Part shown: in pieces, positions 1 through 8,873 of the stretch | How positions within the stretch are numbered: the first letter of the stretch is position 1 | How the letters are laid out: each line of letters begins with the position of its first letter | Origin: Phyllobacterium sp. YR531 | GTDB taxonomy: Bacteria > Pseudomonadota > Alphaproteobacteria > Rhizobiales > Rhizobiaceae | Assembly (NCBI RefSeq): GCF_000282595.1 | Contig: NZ_AKIZ01000038.1 | Coordinates: 124,001 to 188,000 of the forward strand | Reading direction: 5' to 3' | DNA: 64,000 nt | Program-made: the position numbers and the translations under genes | Notes under the pieces: generated by a model | What the model was told of the DNA's origin: nothing | The model's input: only the letters and a program-made list of their open reading frames with translations | Database searches by the model: none

Positions 1-522
1 CTGGGCGGATCGATCCATGAGCGCTGGGGCAAGCTCGATATCATGATTGCTAATGCTGGCGTATTGGGCACCATTTCGCCAATCGGCCATGTCGAAGCCA
101 AAGTGTTCGACAAGCTGATGACAATAAATGTCTCCAGCGTCTGGCGGCTCATACGGACAACAGACCCTCTGCTGAAGCTTTCTGATGCCGGGAGGGCTCT
201 GTTGCTCTCTTCCAGCGTTGCCCATTCAGCGCGCGCCTATTGGGCTCCCTATGCCGCCTCCAAGGCTGCCGTTGAGGTGTTTGCACGTAGCTGGGCCGAG
301 GAAACCAGACAGACAAAATTGCGGGTCCATTCAGTCGACCCGGGTGCGACGCGCACCGCTATGCGTGCGCAGGCTGTTCCAGGCGAAGATCCGGATACCT
401 TGCCAACGCCGGCCGAGGTTGCTGCAAAGATTGCCTTGCTCTGCGATCCGGCCATCGATGAAACCGGCAAGCTTTACAATGTGCGCTCCGGCAAATTGCT
501 CAGCTACAATAATCCCGGTTAA
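1..522 (+). CDS. SDR family NAD(P)-dependent oxidoreductase, 5'-truncated by window edge
   Basis: The reading frame is open from base 1 to the TAA at 520-522, so the N-terminal Rossmann glycine motif lies outside the window. The visible part starts within the region that leads to the classic N-A-G motif (codons near 49-60). It then carries a catalytic Ser region (SSSVAHS) and the Y-x-x-x-K active site (YAASK, around 250-265). This is a classical short-chain dehydrogenase. The substrate cannot be told from sequence; the layout resembles YciK-like SDRs. Its stop overlaps the end of the convergent AraC gene by 4 bases. Family call is secure; function beyond oxidoreductase is not. Confidence 0.9.
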   Translation: MGGSIHERWGKLDIMIANAGVLGTISPIGHVEAKVFDKLMTINVSSVWRLIRTTDPLLKLSDAGRALLLSSSVAHSARAYWAPYAASKAAVEVFARSWAEETRQTKLRVHSVDPGATRTAMRAQAVPGEDPDTLPTPAEVAAKIALLCDPAIDETGKLYNVRSGKLLSYNNPG

Positions 523-1571
523 CCGGCGAGGCGAATAATATTGGTTTCGTCGAGATGATTGTTTCGGGCACGCCACGCTTTAGGGCTCATACCGGTGACA
601 CGCAGAAACTCCCGATTGAAATTTGACTTGGTTTGAAAGCCTGCATCAAACATGATGCGGGTGATGGGCTCATCGGTTTCTGCAAGAAGTTTGCAAGCCT
701 CCTTCACGCGATAATCATTGACATATTGCGAAACACTCATCGCTTTGACGCGATTAATGGCGTTGGATACCTGCCTTACTGAAAGCCCCATTTTCCGTGC
801 CAGCCGGTTTAAGTTGAGATCAACATCGCGATATGGCTGACGCGATTGCATCAACTCATCGAGCGCTGTGGCAACCGCTGCATCATCCGATGTTGGTTGG
901 CTGGATAGCACCGCCTCTTCCACGCTTTCATCAACTGCCGGTTGACTGGCACCTGCGACGGTTGCGGCAGTTCCAAGCACCAGCAAGCCAATAATGTTGG
1001 CTATAGCGACGATACGACCGGAATAGATGCCTCCCGTTTCGGCAAAGTCGAAAGTTACCAAAAGATCGATCACAGCTGAGCCCACAGTGGAAAAAGCAGT
1101 CAACTGCAACGCGCGATAGGATGTGATGACACCATCCAGTCGTGACGCGCCAAGCACGTTGGGGCCAGCCCAGGCGAGCTGCACAAGTGCTGCCCCATAA
1201 CCCAGGAAAATCAGAATGATCGTCAGTGAAATGGGGTCCGGCCAGAACGCTACGAAACCGGCAACCAGCAATGTCGGAATGGTATGCAACAACAGATAGG
1301 GTCGCTGTGAAGGCGGTCGTTCAGTCCGCAGACTATCAAAACTGAGCCACGCGAGTGTCGGGGCGGCAGCGGCCAATATCGCCTGAAGCGGCAAAATTTC
1401 TACAAGGTCGTAACCCCAGCGCACTCCGATAACGACCGATTGTACAGCAGCGACGATCAGCCAAGCCAGAAAAAACGGGTGTGAGCCTCCTTCGTCCTGC
1501 CGCCGGATCATTTGGATCAGCAGTATGAAAAGCAACAGGGCGACAACAAAGGGCAATGGCACAAAAAGCAT
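519..1571 (-). CDS. AraC-family transcriptional regulator with N-terminal membrane domain
   Basis: A 350-residue protein in two parts. Residues about 1-215 form roughly seven hydrophobic segments starting at the N-terminus (FVPLPFVVALLLFILLIQM). After a short acidic linker, residues about 245-340 are an AraC-type double helix-turn-helix (LARKMGLSVRQVSNAINRV, then ITRIMFDAGFQTKSNFNREF and the G-M-S-P-K-A-W-R signature). This matches membrane-anchored AraC regulators that sense a signal in or across the inner membrane. It ends against the SDR gene and its 5' end faces the secreted proteins at 1719-3461, which are plausible targets (inference). Ligand unknown. Confidence 0.88.
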   Translation of the reverse strand: MLFVPLPFVVALLLFILLIQMIRRQDEGGSHPFFLAWLIVAAVQSVVIGVRWGYDLVEILPLQAILAAAAPTLAWLSFDSLRTERPPSQRPYLLLHTIPTLLVAGFVAFWPDPISLTIILIFLGYGAALVQLAWAGPNVLGASRLDGVITSYRALQLTAFSTVGSAVIDLLVTFDFAETGGIYSGRIVAIANIIGLLVLGTAATVAGASQPAVDESVEEAVLSSQPTSDDAAVATALDELMQSRQPYRDVDLNLNRLARKMGLSVRQVSNAINRVKAMSVSQYVNDYRVKEACKLLAETDEPITRIMFDAGFQTKSNFNREFLRVTGMSPKAWRARNNHLDETNIIRLAG

Positions 1572-1718
1572 ACGTCAGTTCCGCATGAGACTTGGGCTCA
1601 ATATGACCTTAATCGTGATCGCGGACGACCTGAATTATGATCAAGGTCGAAAATATCCAAGCAATGCCGCTCCCTGCTGTTGGCGCTAATCCAAGCGCCG
1701 CACTTCAAGGAGATCAAA

Positions 1719-2426
1719 ATGCCGGGATTTTTTGCTTCACTTATCCTGCTCTTCACCACTCTCACACCCGTTGCGGCACAAGCTGAAACTGCAGCCCAAT
1801 TGGATGTGACCGCAATCAAGCAGGTGAATATTACCGGCGACAGCAGCCGTGTGGATTTCACCACCTCAAACACAGCTGCCTATACCGCGACTGTCACAGG
1901 CACTCGGACAAGCTGGCTTGCCAGTTGGTATTCCAATTGGTTCTCGAACCGCTGCGATACGAAAACAACAACTGAAATCAAAGATCAGACATTAACGATT
2001 GACGTTACTGAGACTCCACTTCTTAGCGTCTCAGATTGCGAGGTTCGGATTATCGTCAATCTGCCCAAGGGCGCTGACATCGATATCGAACAACATGCAC
2101 TACTTGCCCATTTCTCCGGCGATTATCGCAGTATTCACATCCGTGGGAATGCTGCGGACTTTTCGTTGGATGGCTATGTCTCCAAACTGGATATCAAAGG
2201 CGACGCGGTACGCAGCGATGTTCGGTTTGACCGAAGCAGCAATAGCGAAACGATCCATCTGGATTCTCGCGCGCTAGATGCCACGTTCAGCTTTTTGAAA
2301 GACACACCGATCAGCTATGCGGTGAATGCCAAAGCATCTTTCATCGACAGCAAACTTACCAACACACCCGGTGCGAAACCTTCAATCGACATCACGAGCG
2401 ATTACGTCCGCGCGACCATCCGTTGA
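1719..2426 (+). CDS. Secreted beta-rich protein of unknown function
   Basis: I chose the ATG at 1719 because AAGGAG lies at 1707-1712; the upstream in-frame ATG at 1680 has no such site. The 235-residue product begins with a signal peptide (hydrophobic core FFASLILLFTTLTPVAA, likely cleavage after AQA). The mature part is a long run of short alternating beta-strand-like stretches with repeated 'I-x-G-x-x-x-x-x-F' spacing, as in DUF4097/DUF2807 putative-adhesin beta-solenoids. Two cysteines at about residues 86 and 115 could form a disulfide. It is followed 45 bases later by a secreted hydrolase and may be co-transcribed. No enzyme motif is seen; the adhesin-like fold is inference. Confidence 0.7.
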   Translation: MPGFFASLILLFTTLTPVAAQAETAAQLDVTAIKQVNITGDSSRVDFTTSNTAAYTATVTGTRTSWLASWYSNWFSNRCDTKTTTEIKDQTLTIDVTETPLLSVSDCEVRIIVNLPKGADIDIEQHALLAHFSGDYRSIHIRGNAADFSLDGYVSKLDIKGDAVRSDVRFDRSSNSETIHLDSRALDATFSFLKDTPISYAVNAKASFIDSKLTNTPGAKPSIDITSDYVRATIR

Positions 2427-2471
2427 GAATCCCGCCGAAACATCCGCAATTAACAAGATGGAACTCCAATC

Positions 2472-3461
2472 ATGAAAGCTCTTAAAGTAGCGGCCTTCCT
2501 CGCATTTGCCACATGCACCACTTTTCAGCAGGCCCAGTCTGCCGGATTGAAATTCATGGAAATACCTTCTGACAATCACGGGCCGACACTGACTGGAGCA
2601 GTCTGGTATCCATGCAACGGCAAACCGGAAAAAGTGGACATCGGATTCGACTATTCACTGGCAGTGAAAGACTGCCCCGTGAGTGGCAAAAATCGCCCGC
2701 TTATAGTCATCTCGCACGGCGTAGGCGGATGGATAGGCAATTATCACGGACTTGCTGAAATGCTTGCAGATAATGGATTTGTCGTCGCCGCGATCAACCA
2801 TCCGCGCGATAGCGGTCAGTCCAAAACCCGCGATCCTGGCGACATCGCCGCCATGACACAGCGTCCTACCGACATGAAAAGGTTGATCGATTATCTTGTT
2901 GGTCCCGGATCTTACGCAAATCAAATCGATGCATCGCGTATAGGTGTGTTTGGCTTTTCGAGAGGCGGCAATACGGGACTTGCAATGATTGGCGGGAAGC
3001 CCGACTGGAAGTTGCTGCTTAATAATTGCCCGATCTACCCTGGCAACCGCTTTTGCGAGCAGATCAAAGCGGGTTCCGTCGTGGAAATGGAAAGTGATGC
3101 CCGCATCAAGGCCGCTGTTATTGTGGATCCCGCAGGTGGAAGCCTCTTTACTGCCGAAGGTTTAAAAGGAATATCCGTCCCCGTTCAATTGTGGGGCTCA
3201 GAGCGTGGCGTGGATGGAGTTTCGCCCGAAGACACTGCAAATATCATCCGCAATATGTCAACGAAGCCTGATTTTCAGTCTGTGCCAAAATCCAACCACT
3301 TCTCATTTCTGCCTCCCTGCACTTCTGATTTTGCAAAACTCGCGGCTGAATCAGGCGATACAGAGCTTTGTAGCGACGATCCGGGCTTTGATCGCGTCGC
3401 ATTTCACAAGCAGTTCAATGCCGACATTCTCGCATTCTTCAGTAAGCATTTGAGTGAATGA
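2472..3461 (+). CDS. Secreted alpha/beta hydrolase (dienelactone hydrolase/PAF-acetylhydrolase-like)
   Basis: A 329-residue protein with a signal peptide (MKALKVAAFLAFATCTTFQQAQSA, cleavage near residue 24). It has an alpha/beta-hydrolase core: an oxyanion-region H-G-V-G-G (VISHGVGG), the nucleophile elbow G-F-S-R-G-G near residue 166, an acid candidate in the VDPAGG stretch and a late His in NHFSF. The pattern 'G-A-V-W-Y-P-C' at the mature N-terminus is typical of periplasmic predicted dienelactone hydrolases (COG4188-like). Several cysteines are consistent with periplasmic disulfides. It follows the secreted beta-rich protein on the same strand and converges on pssA. Substrate not deducible. 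Confidence 0.85.
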   Translation: MKALKVAAFLAFATCTTFQQAQSAGLKFMEIPSDNHGPTLTGAVWYPCNGKPEKVDIGFDYSLAVKDCPVSGKNRPLIVISHGVGGWIGNYHGLAEMLADNGFVVAAINHPRDSGQSKTRDPGDIAAMTQRPTDMKRLIDYLVGPGSYANQIDASRIGVFGFSRGGNTGLAMIGGKPDWKLLLNNCPIYPGNRFCEQIKAGSVVEMESDARIKAAVIVDPAGGSLFTAEGLKGISVPVQLWGSERGVDGVSPEDTANIIRNMSTKPDFQSVPKSNHFSFLPPCTSDFAKLAAESGDTELCSDDPGFDRVAFHKQFNADILAFFSKHLSE

Positions 3462-3477
3462 CCCGACCGGCTTGGTC

Positions 3478-4320
3478 TCAGGAAGAGGCTTCCGTCGCCT
3501 CTTCCTCTGTCGGGACAGCGGCAGCATCCGCGGCTTCAAAGCGTTTCCAGGCTCTGTAGCTGAAAGGCAGCGAGAGAAAGAAAACAATGGTGGTAAGGGT
3601 CAGCGTTTCCCAAGTGTAGCTCATCAGGAAGGCAACATAGACAACAATGAACAGGAATGTCGGCATGACCCAATCGGAACGCAGTTTGGTTCCCGCTGCC
3701 TTGCCGCTGTAAACCGGCAGGCGGCTGATCATCAGTACCGCAACACCGACAGTGTAAGCGGCGGCAACAAAAGCAAATGTGCGCGTAGGTACGAGGCCGA
3801 GAAAACCGAGATATACAGGCAACATGACAAGCATCGCGCCAGCCGGTGCCGGAACACCGGTAAAGAAATTATTCTGCCAAAGAGGTTTGCCCACAACGTC
3901 AAGCATCACGTTGAATCTGGCAAGCCGCAGACAGCAGGCAATGCAGTAAAGCAGTGCCGCAATCCAACCGAAGGACCGAGCCTGATCCAGCATATAGGCA
4001 TAAAGCACCAAGGCCGGGGCAACACCGAAATTGACGATATCAGCAAGCGAATCCATTTGTGCACCGAACTTGGACGATCCCTTCATCATCCGGGCAATTC
4101 GGCCATCAATACCATCCAAAAATGCAGCAAGCAGCACCATCGAAACGGCTAGCTCAAACCTGTTCTCAAAAGCCAACCTTATGCCTGTCAGTCCCGCACA
4201 TATCGCCAGAACTGTAATGACATTAGGCGCAAGATAACGCATCGGAATGCGCGCGCCTTTCGGCTCGACGTTCTGACGATTCTCGTCAAACAATGGGTCT
4301 GTTTCCGTTTCTGGCAACAT
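3478..4320 (-). CDS. pssA: CDP-diacylglycerol--serine O-phosphatidyltransferase
   Basis: PssA makes phosphatidylserine from CDP-diacylglycerol and L-serine in the inner membrane, the first step to phosphatidylethanolamine. The 280-residue protein has the CDP-alcohol phosphotransferase signature D72-G73-x2-A-R77-x8-G86-x3-D90-x3-D94, all residues present, and several membrane helices (for example from residues 98, 160 and 215). It lies 3 bases downstream of psd, whose product decarboxylates PssA's product, so the two form a pathway operon. Length is usual for the Rhizobiales form. Its last residues are acidic and Ala/Glu-rich (EEEATEASS). Confidence 0.96.
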   Translation of the reverse strand: MLPETETDPLFDENRQNVEPKGARIPMRYLAPNVITVLAICAGLTGIRLAFENRFELAVSMVLLAAFLDGIDGRIARMMKGSSKFGAQMDSLADIVNFGVAPALVLYAYMLDQARSFGWIAALLYCIACCLRLARFNVMLDVVGKPLWQNNFFTGVPAPAGAMLVMLPVYLGFLGLVPTRTFAFVAAAYTVGVAVLMISRLPVYSGKAAGTKLRSDWVMPTFLFIVVYVAFLMSYTWETLTLTTIVFFLSLPFSYRAWKRFEAADAAAVPTEEEATEASS

Positions 4321-4323
4321 TGA

Positions 4324-5022
4324 TCAGCTTATCCGGACAAGCGGAGCGTTTGGCACGCCGCCAAATTCAGCGAGAACAGATTCACCGCCGACGGCAGTCT
4401 GGCCGACGGCAACGCGAGGTACGAAGCCCTGCGGCAGGTAAACGTCAACACGCGAACCGAAACGGATCAGGCCAAAGCGCTCGCCGATGGAAATTGCATT
4501 GTTCTCGTCGACCCAGCATACAATGCGGCGGGCAACCAAACCAGCAACCTGCACAACCGCAACTTCGCCGTTCGGGCTTTCGATTACCAGCCCATTGCGT
4601 TCGTTTTCGGCACTCGCCTTATCAAGCTCGGCATTCAGGAACTTACCGGGCTTGTGAACGATGGTAGAAATCTTCCCACGCACGGGCGCGCGGTTGATGT
4701 GGCAGGAAAACACGTTCATGAATACAGAAATGCGGGTCATCTCCGCATCGCCCATTCCAAGTTCCCGCGGTGGCACTGCTGGACCGACTGCAGAAACGAG
4801 GCCGTCAGCTGGGCTTACCACAAGCTTGTCGTCGGTTGGTGTTACGCGCTGCGGATCGCGATAGAAATAAATGCACCACGCGGTGAGAATCAAACCGATC
4901 CAGAATAGCGGTCCCCAGAGATAGCCAAGGATGAGTGTCGCAACGGCGAAACCCGCGATGAACGGATAGCCTTCCTTGTGTATGGGTACGAAGGTATTGC
5001 GGATCGTATCAACGAGGCTCAT
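4324..5022 (-). CDS. psd: Phosphatidylserine decarboxylase proenzyme
   Basis: This enzyme converts phosphatidylserine to phosphatidylethanolamine. At 232 residues it is the short PSD-A type found in alphaproteobacteria. Two N-terminal membrane helices (residues about 20-52) are followed by the catalytic domain with 'HINRAPVRG' (about 108-116). The self-cleavage site is R-F-G189-S190, where the Ser would become the pyruvoyl group. It is the first gene of the psd-pssA pair, and the order matches Brucella and relatives. The ATG at 5022 is the only good start. Confidence 0.96.
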   Translation of the reverse strand: MSLVDTIRNTFVPIHKEGYPFIAGFAVATLILGYLWGPLFWIGLILTAWCIYFYRDPQRVTPTDDKLVVSPADGLVSAVGPAVPPRELGMGDAEMTRISVFMNVFSCHINRAPVRGKISTIVHKPGKFLNAELDKASAENERNGLVIESPNGEVAVVQVAGLVARRIVCWVDENNAISIGERFGLIRFGSRVDVYLPQGFVPRVAVGQTAVGGESVLAEFGGVPNAPLVRIS

Positions 5023-5146
5023 TCATCTATCCCTGATTTAGCAGCATCAAATGTCGTTTAGTGCCGCCTGTCATGTCGTAACAAGACGGCTATTTTTCAA
5101 CGAGTTTGCGCGTTCATATCGGAGATTGGCAGCCGGAGCAAACCAT

Positions 5147-7033
5147 TCACGCTGGCAGAGCAGGCTTTCCACGGACAACAACACCAAGATCATCCTCAGC
5201 CTGTACGCGGCGCAGACGTTCTTCGGCCTCTGTCGCTTCACGCTGACGATTCCACATCGAAGCATAAAGGCCCTTGATCTTCAAAAGCCTGGTGTGCGTA
5301 CCGCGCTCAGCAATGACACCATCTTTCAAAACGATGATCTCATCAGCGCCGATAATCGTTGAAAGCCTATGGGCAATAACCAGCGTCGTGCGGTCGCGGC
5401 TGACCAGATCGAGCGCAGACTGGATCTCGTGTTCCGTAGCGCTGTCGAGAGCAGAGGTAGCCTCATCAAGTATGAGAATCGGTGGTGCTTTCAAGATCGT
5501 CCGCGCAATGGCGACACGCTGCTTTTCACCGCCGGAAAGCTTGAGCCCACGTTCGCCGACCATGGCCTGATAGCCTTCAGGCAAAGTATCGATAAACGGC
5601 CCAATCTGCGCAAGTTCTGCAGCGTTACGCATTTCCTCATCATTGGCGCTTATGCGGCCATAACGGATGTTATAGGCAATCGTATCATTAAACAGGACTG
5701 TGTCCTGCGGCACCATGCCGATAACAGAGCGCAGGCTTTCCTGGGTTACGTCGCGGATATCTTGCCCATCGATGCTGATGGAGCCATTTTGGATATCGTA
5801 AAAACGGAACAACAGACGTGATAGTGTCGACTTGCCTGCACCAGATGGTCCAACGATTGCGACTGTCTTGCCTGCTGGTACCTCGAAGCTGACGCCCTTC
5901 AGAATTGGCCGTTTTGGGTCATAGGCAAATTGCACATTGTCAAAGCGGACAGTGCCATGATCGATAACCAATGGCTTGGCATCGGGTTTATCCATTACCT
6001 CCTGTTCGACATCAAGCAGATCAAACATCTGTTCAATGTCGGTCAATCCCTGACGCACTTCGCGATATATGAACCCGATAAAGTTGAGCGGAATGGATAG
6101 CTGCATCAGCATGGCATTGATGAAAACAAAATCGCCAATCGTTTGCGTACCGGCCATGACTTCCCTGCCCGACATGATCATCATCACGGCCATGCCGATG
6201 CCGAAGATCACCGCCTGACCGAAGTTCAGCCATCCAAGCGACGTCCAGATACGGGTGGCAGAGACTTCGTATCGCGCCATTGCACCATCGAAGCGGGTAG
6301 CCTCCATGGTCTCGTTGCCGAAATATTTAACTGTCTCGAAATTCAACAGTGAGTCTATCGCCTTGGAATTGGCGTCGGTATCGGACTCGTTCATATCGCG
6401 ACGGATATTGATACGCCAATCGCTGGCGCGCACTGTGAACCACGTATAGAGCCACACCGTGGCAACCACGACCGCCACGTAAGATAAGCCATATGTGACT
6501 GCAAAAATCACAGCAGTCATCAAGAATTCGATGATTGTCGGTGCCGTGTTGAGGATCGTAAAACGGACAATGGTTTCAATGCCCTTGGTTCCACGTTCGA
6601 TAATGCGCGAAAGCCCACCCGTGCGTCGCTCCACATGAAAGCGCAGGGACAGTTGGTGCATGTGCACGAAGGTTTTATAGGCGAGCTTGCGGACGGCATA
6701 TTGCCCAACGCTGGCGAAAAGCGCATCGCGCAACTGGTTGAGCCCGGCCTGCACAATACGCGCGAGATTATAGGCGGCGACCAGCATAAGCGGGCCGATG
6801 AGCAAAACTGGCAGCAGTTCGGAAACCTCCAACTTGCCGTTTAGCGCATCGGTCGCCCACTTGAAGAAATAGGGAACGAGGATCAGCACGACCTTGGAGA
6901 TAATGAGGTAAAAAGTTGCCCATACGACGCGCATGCGCAGATCAGGACGTTCTGATGGCCACATATAAGGCCACAAGTTGCGAATTGTCTGGAGGGTCTT
7001 TCCGGACTCTGAAGATACGGTCTTATCGGGCAC
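5147..7033 (-). CDS. ABC transporter, ATP-binding/permease, Atm1/HMT1 type
   Basis: A 628-residue half-transporter that would work as a homodimer in the inner membrane. Residues about 35-340 are the six-helix permease domain; the nucleotide-binding domain follows. Walker A is GPSGAGKST at 395-403, the signature LSGGEKQR at 499-506, Walker B LILDEAT at 519-525, and an H-loop His in IAHRLST. The permease carries family motifs near 'NFETVKYFGNE' shared with mitochondrial Atm1 and Novosphingobium Atm1, which export glutathione-linked sulfur or metal species. Start is GTG at 7033, 2 bases after the ArsR stop, so translation is probably coupled and repression by ArsR likely (inference). Confidence 0.92.
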   Translation of the reverse strand: MPDKTVSSESGKTLQTIRNLWPYMWPSERPDLRMRVVWATFYLIISKVVLILVPYFFKWATDALNGKLEVSELLPVLLIGPLMLVAAYNLARIVQAGLNQLRDALFASVGQYAVRKLAYKTFVHMHQLSLRFHVERRTGGLSRIIERGTKGIETIVRFTILNTAPTIIEFLMTAVIFAVTYGLSYVAVVVATVWLYTWFTVRASDWRINIRRDMNESDTDANSKAIDSLLNFETVKYFGNETMEATRFDGAMARYEVSATRIWTSLGWLNFGQAVIFGIGMAVMMIMSGREVMAGTQTIGDFVFINAMLMQLSIPLNFIGFIYREVRQGLTDIEQMFDLLDVEQEVMDKPDAKPLVIDHGTVRFDNVQFAYDPKRPILKGVSFEVPAGKTVAIVGPSGAGKSTLSRLLFRFYDIQNGSISIDGQDIRDVTQESLRSVIGMVPQDTVLFNDTIAYNIRYGRISANDEEMRNAAELAQIGPFIDTLPEGYQAMVGERGLKLSGGEKQRVAIARTILKAPPILILDEATSALDSATEHEIQSALDLVSRDRTTLVIAHRLSTIIGADEIIVLKDGVIAERGTHTRLLKIKGLYASMWNRQREATEAEERLRRVQAEDDLGVVVRGKPALPA

Positions 7034-7035
7034 TT

Positions 7036-7395
7036 CTAATCCTCAAACACGTTTTCGCGCCGAACTTGCGGCTGCGATGGAACGCTTTTCTCTGGCGGGC
7101 AGCAGAGCTGCGCCATATTGTTTACAAGCTTCGCGACGCGAGCAAATGCCGCCGGATCAATGCTGTAATGCGAGCTTTGACCCGATTGACGGTAACGAAC
7201 CAAACCGGCTTCCACCAAAATCTTGAGATGCTGCGAAACAGTTGACTGAGCAAGGTCAAGACCAGCAACGATATCTTTGCAGCATGATGCATCACGACAA
7301 GATAGCTGGCGGACTATGCGCAATCGTGCTGGATGGGCAAGAGCCGCCAGTACGCGCGCGGTTTCAATATCTTCAAGGATTTTCTGGCAAGTCAT
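7036..7395 (-). CDS. ArsR/SmtB-family winged-helix regulator
   Basis: A 119-residue repressor with the ArsR fold: an N-terminal helix, then 'ALAHPARLRIVRQL', then the recognition helix region 'LAQSTVSQHLKILVEAGLV' and a beta wing (SGQSSHYSID). It is cysteine-rich: Cys3 near the N-terminus, a cluster 'LSCRDASCCKD' at about residues 31-41 in the helix before the recognition helix, and 'LCC' near residue 100. This suggests thiol- or metal-based sensing, though the exact metal cannot be named. It is the first gene of a two-gene operon with the Atm1-type exporter 2 bases downstream, and an inverted repeat lies directly upstream of its start. Confidence 0.9.
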   Translation of the reverse strand: MTCQKILEDIETARVLAALAHPARLRIVRQLSCRDASCCKDIVAGLDLAQSTVSQHLKILVEAGLVRYRQSGQSSHYSIDPAAFARVAKLVNNMAQLCCPPEKSVPSQPQVRRENVFED

Positions 7396-7400
7396 CGTTC

Positions 7401-7416
7401 ATCGTCGATAGACGAT
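7401..7416. promoter_or_regulatory. Inverted repeat at the arsR start, probable ArsR operator
   Basis: A perfect 6-bp inverted repeat, ATCGTC-GATA-GACGAT, lies 5 bases upstream of the ArsR ATG (7393-7395) and overlaps the expected ribosome-binding region. ArsR-family repressors commonly bind such short A+T-flanked palindromes at their own promoters. The repeat is seen; the binding is inferred. Confidence 0.55.
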
Positions 7417-7482
7417 ATATGTGTTCGATGCAACACTATTGCAAATGTTTTGCGTAAAAACCTGCGCTTGAAGCAAATCTTT

Positions 7483-8712
7483 CTATTGAATCGCCGGCTT
7501 GTCTTTTTCCGGCAACGCGAAAACCTGTCCCGGGAAAATGCGATCCGGGTTTCTTATCTGCTCTTTATTGGCAAGATATATGGTGGTGTAACGCACACCC
7601 TCGCCATAGGTGCGGCGTGAAATTCGCCACAGATTATCACCACGGCGGATGATGACCGAACCCTCGACGCTTTGCAGGGGAGCTGTCGCGTCGCCCGTGG
7701 CGACTTGCGCTGTCGTGCTCTCAACTGCGGGTGCCGCCGCTTCATTGGCAGCAGGTGCAGGCGCAACCGCCGAAACACGCTCGCCTGCCTCACGCTTGAA
7801 TGGGACTGCCGATCTTGCAAGGACAGTCACTCCATCTGCTGCAAGCATATCAGCCCGCACGATGTAATCGCCGACAGCCAGTTCCTTGACAGTTTGCACC
7901 AGAAACCGCCCCTCTGGCGTCGTCATGGTCGAGCCGAGCAGATCGCTGTTTGCATATACTTTTACTGTTGAACCAGCTTCCGCAGTTCCCGCGATGAAAA
8001 GTTTATTACCTTCAATTTCAACAGCTTCCACAGCAATTCTCGCTTTTACAGCTGGCTGAACGGCTGGCTTGTCGCCTTTTGGAGCAGCTGTAGCGATGGC
8101 TGGTGCTGCATCGGGTGCAAGCGTGGCTTCGGGGGTCGTAATCATGCGGCTTGGCTGACCTGATTGCTCAACAAGAGCCAGAACCTGTCCGGTCTTGGTC
8201 TCGGGAATAGAGACAATCGCCGTTTCAACCGAAGTCATTGCAGTCCCATTGGTTCCTGTAGAACGCAGCACGAGCTGATAATCGCCCGGCTTTAATGGAT
8301 CATCGAGAGCGATTACAAAATCACCGCTGTCATTGGATTTTGTGGTGCCGATGATTTTTGAGCGTGAAAGAAGATCAACGCTTGCGTTGGGAGCAGCCTT
8401 GCCAGCAATGACGATAGAGCCCGAGGGCTCGACCCGCAGCACATCAAAAGTAGGAGCACTGGCAGTTGCTGGTGCAGGTGCCGGATCGGCCTGCGGTATT
8501 GCCGCCTGCTGCGTTGGCGCATCTTGCGCGGCGGGTGCAGGTTGTGTCGCGGGCACGGCGGGTGTTGCGGGTTTTGCTGATGTATCAATATCGGCGATAG
8601 CTGCCGGTCTATCAGACCCTATTTTACCTGAAATATCTGCCACATAAAGCGCGACCAGACCCGCCGCTACAACGGCACTGAACCCCAATAATGCTAATCG
8701 TGTGCTGAGCAT
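7483..8712 (-). CDS. LysM-domain protein with repeated Ig-like domains
   Basis: A 409-residue envelope protein. It starts with a short cytoplasmic end and a membrane anchor (residues about 5-26, LLGFSAVVAAGLVALYVA), then an Ala/Pro-rich linker (about 40-90). Two Ig-like (DUF-type, bacterial 'Ig-like' adhesive) stretches follow, each with 'I-A-G-x-A-x-x-x-x-x-V-x-(V/L)' and 'D-x-x-G-x-F-(V/L)' patterns near 95-160 and 230-300. A C-terminal LysM domain (GDNLWRISRRTYGEGVRY..., ending FPGQVFALP) binds peptidoglycan. The protein would bridge inner membrane and cell wall. No catalytic domain is present. Conserved in Rhizobiales; exact role unknown. Confidence 0.88.
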   Translation of the reverse strand: MLSTRLALLGFSAVVAAGLVALYVADISGKIGSDRPAAIADIDTSAKPATPAVPATQPAPAAQDAPTQQAAIPQADPAPAPATASAPTFDVLRVEPSGSIVIAGKAAPNASVDLLSRSKIIGTTKSNDSGDFVIALDDPLKPGDYQLVLRSTGTNGTAMTSVETAIVSIPETKTGQVLALVEQSGQPSRMITTPEATLAPDAAPAIATAAPKGDKPAVQPAVKARIAVEAVEIEGNKLFIAGTAEAGSTVKVYANSDLLGSTMTTPEGRFLVQTVKELAVGDYIVRADMLAADGVTVLARSAVPFKREAGERVSAVAPAPAANEAAAPAVESTTAQVATGDATAPLQSVEGSVIIRRGDNLWRISRRTYGEGVRYTTIYLANKEQIRNPDRIFPGQVFALPEKDKPAIQ

Positions 8713-8873
8713 TGTTTTTTACCCTCTTCTTCTTTTTGCTCTAGCGTCTTTTATGCTCCTCTACAAGAAACGACGCAAATTCAGCCTATTATACCTTTTA
8801 TCTAGATGAAGCGGTAGGGTGTCCCGATTTGTCGCGCTTGACTGTGGGCGAAGCAAAAGGCACCAAATAATAC

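Noticed and set aside
3454-4152. 232-residue plus-strand ORF opposite pssA
   Set aside because: It lies entirely antisense to pssA, which has all catalytic residues. Composition is rich in Arg/His/Asn/Gln as expected from reversed coding DNA.
8820-8873. A sigma-70 promoter (TTGACT) upstream of the LOG gene
   Set aside because: The only matching -10-like box (AATAAT) is 22 bases away, outside usual spacing.
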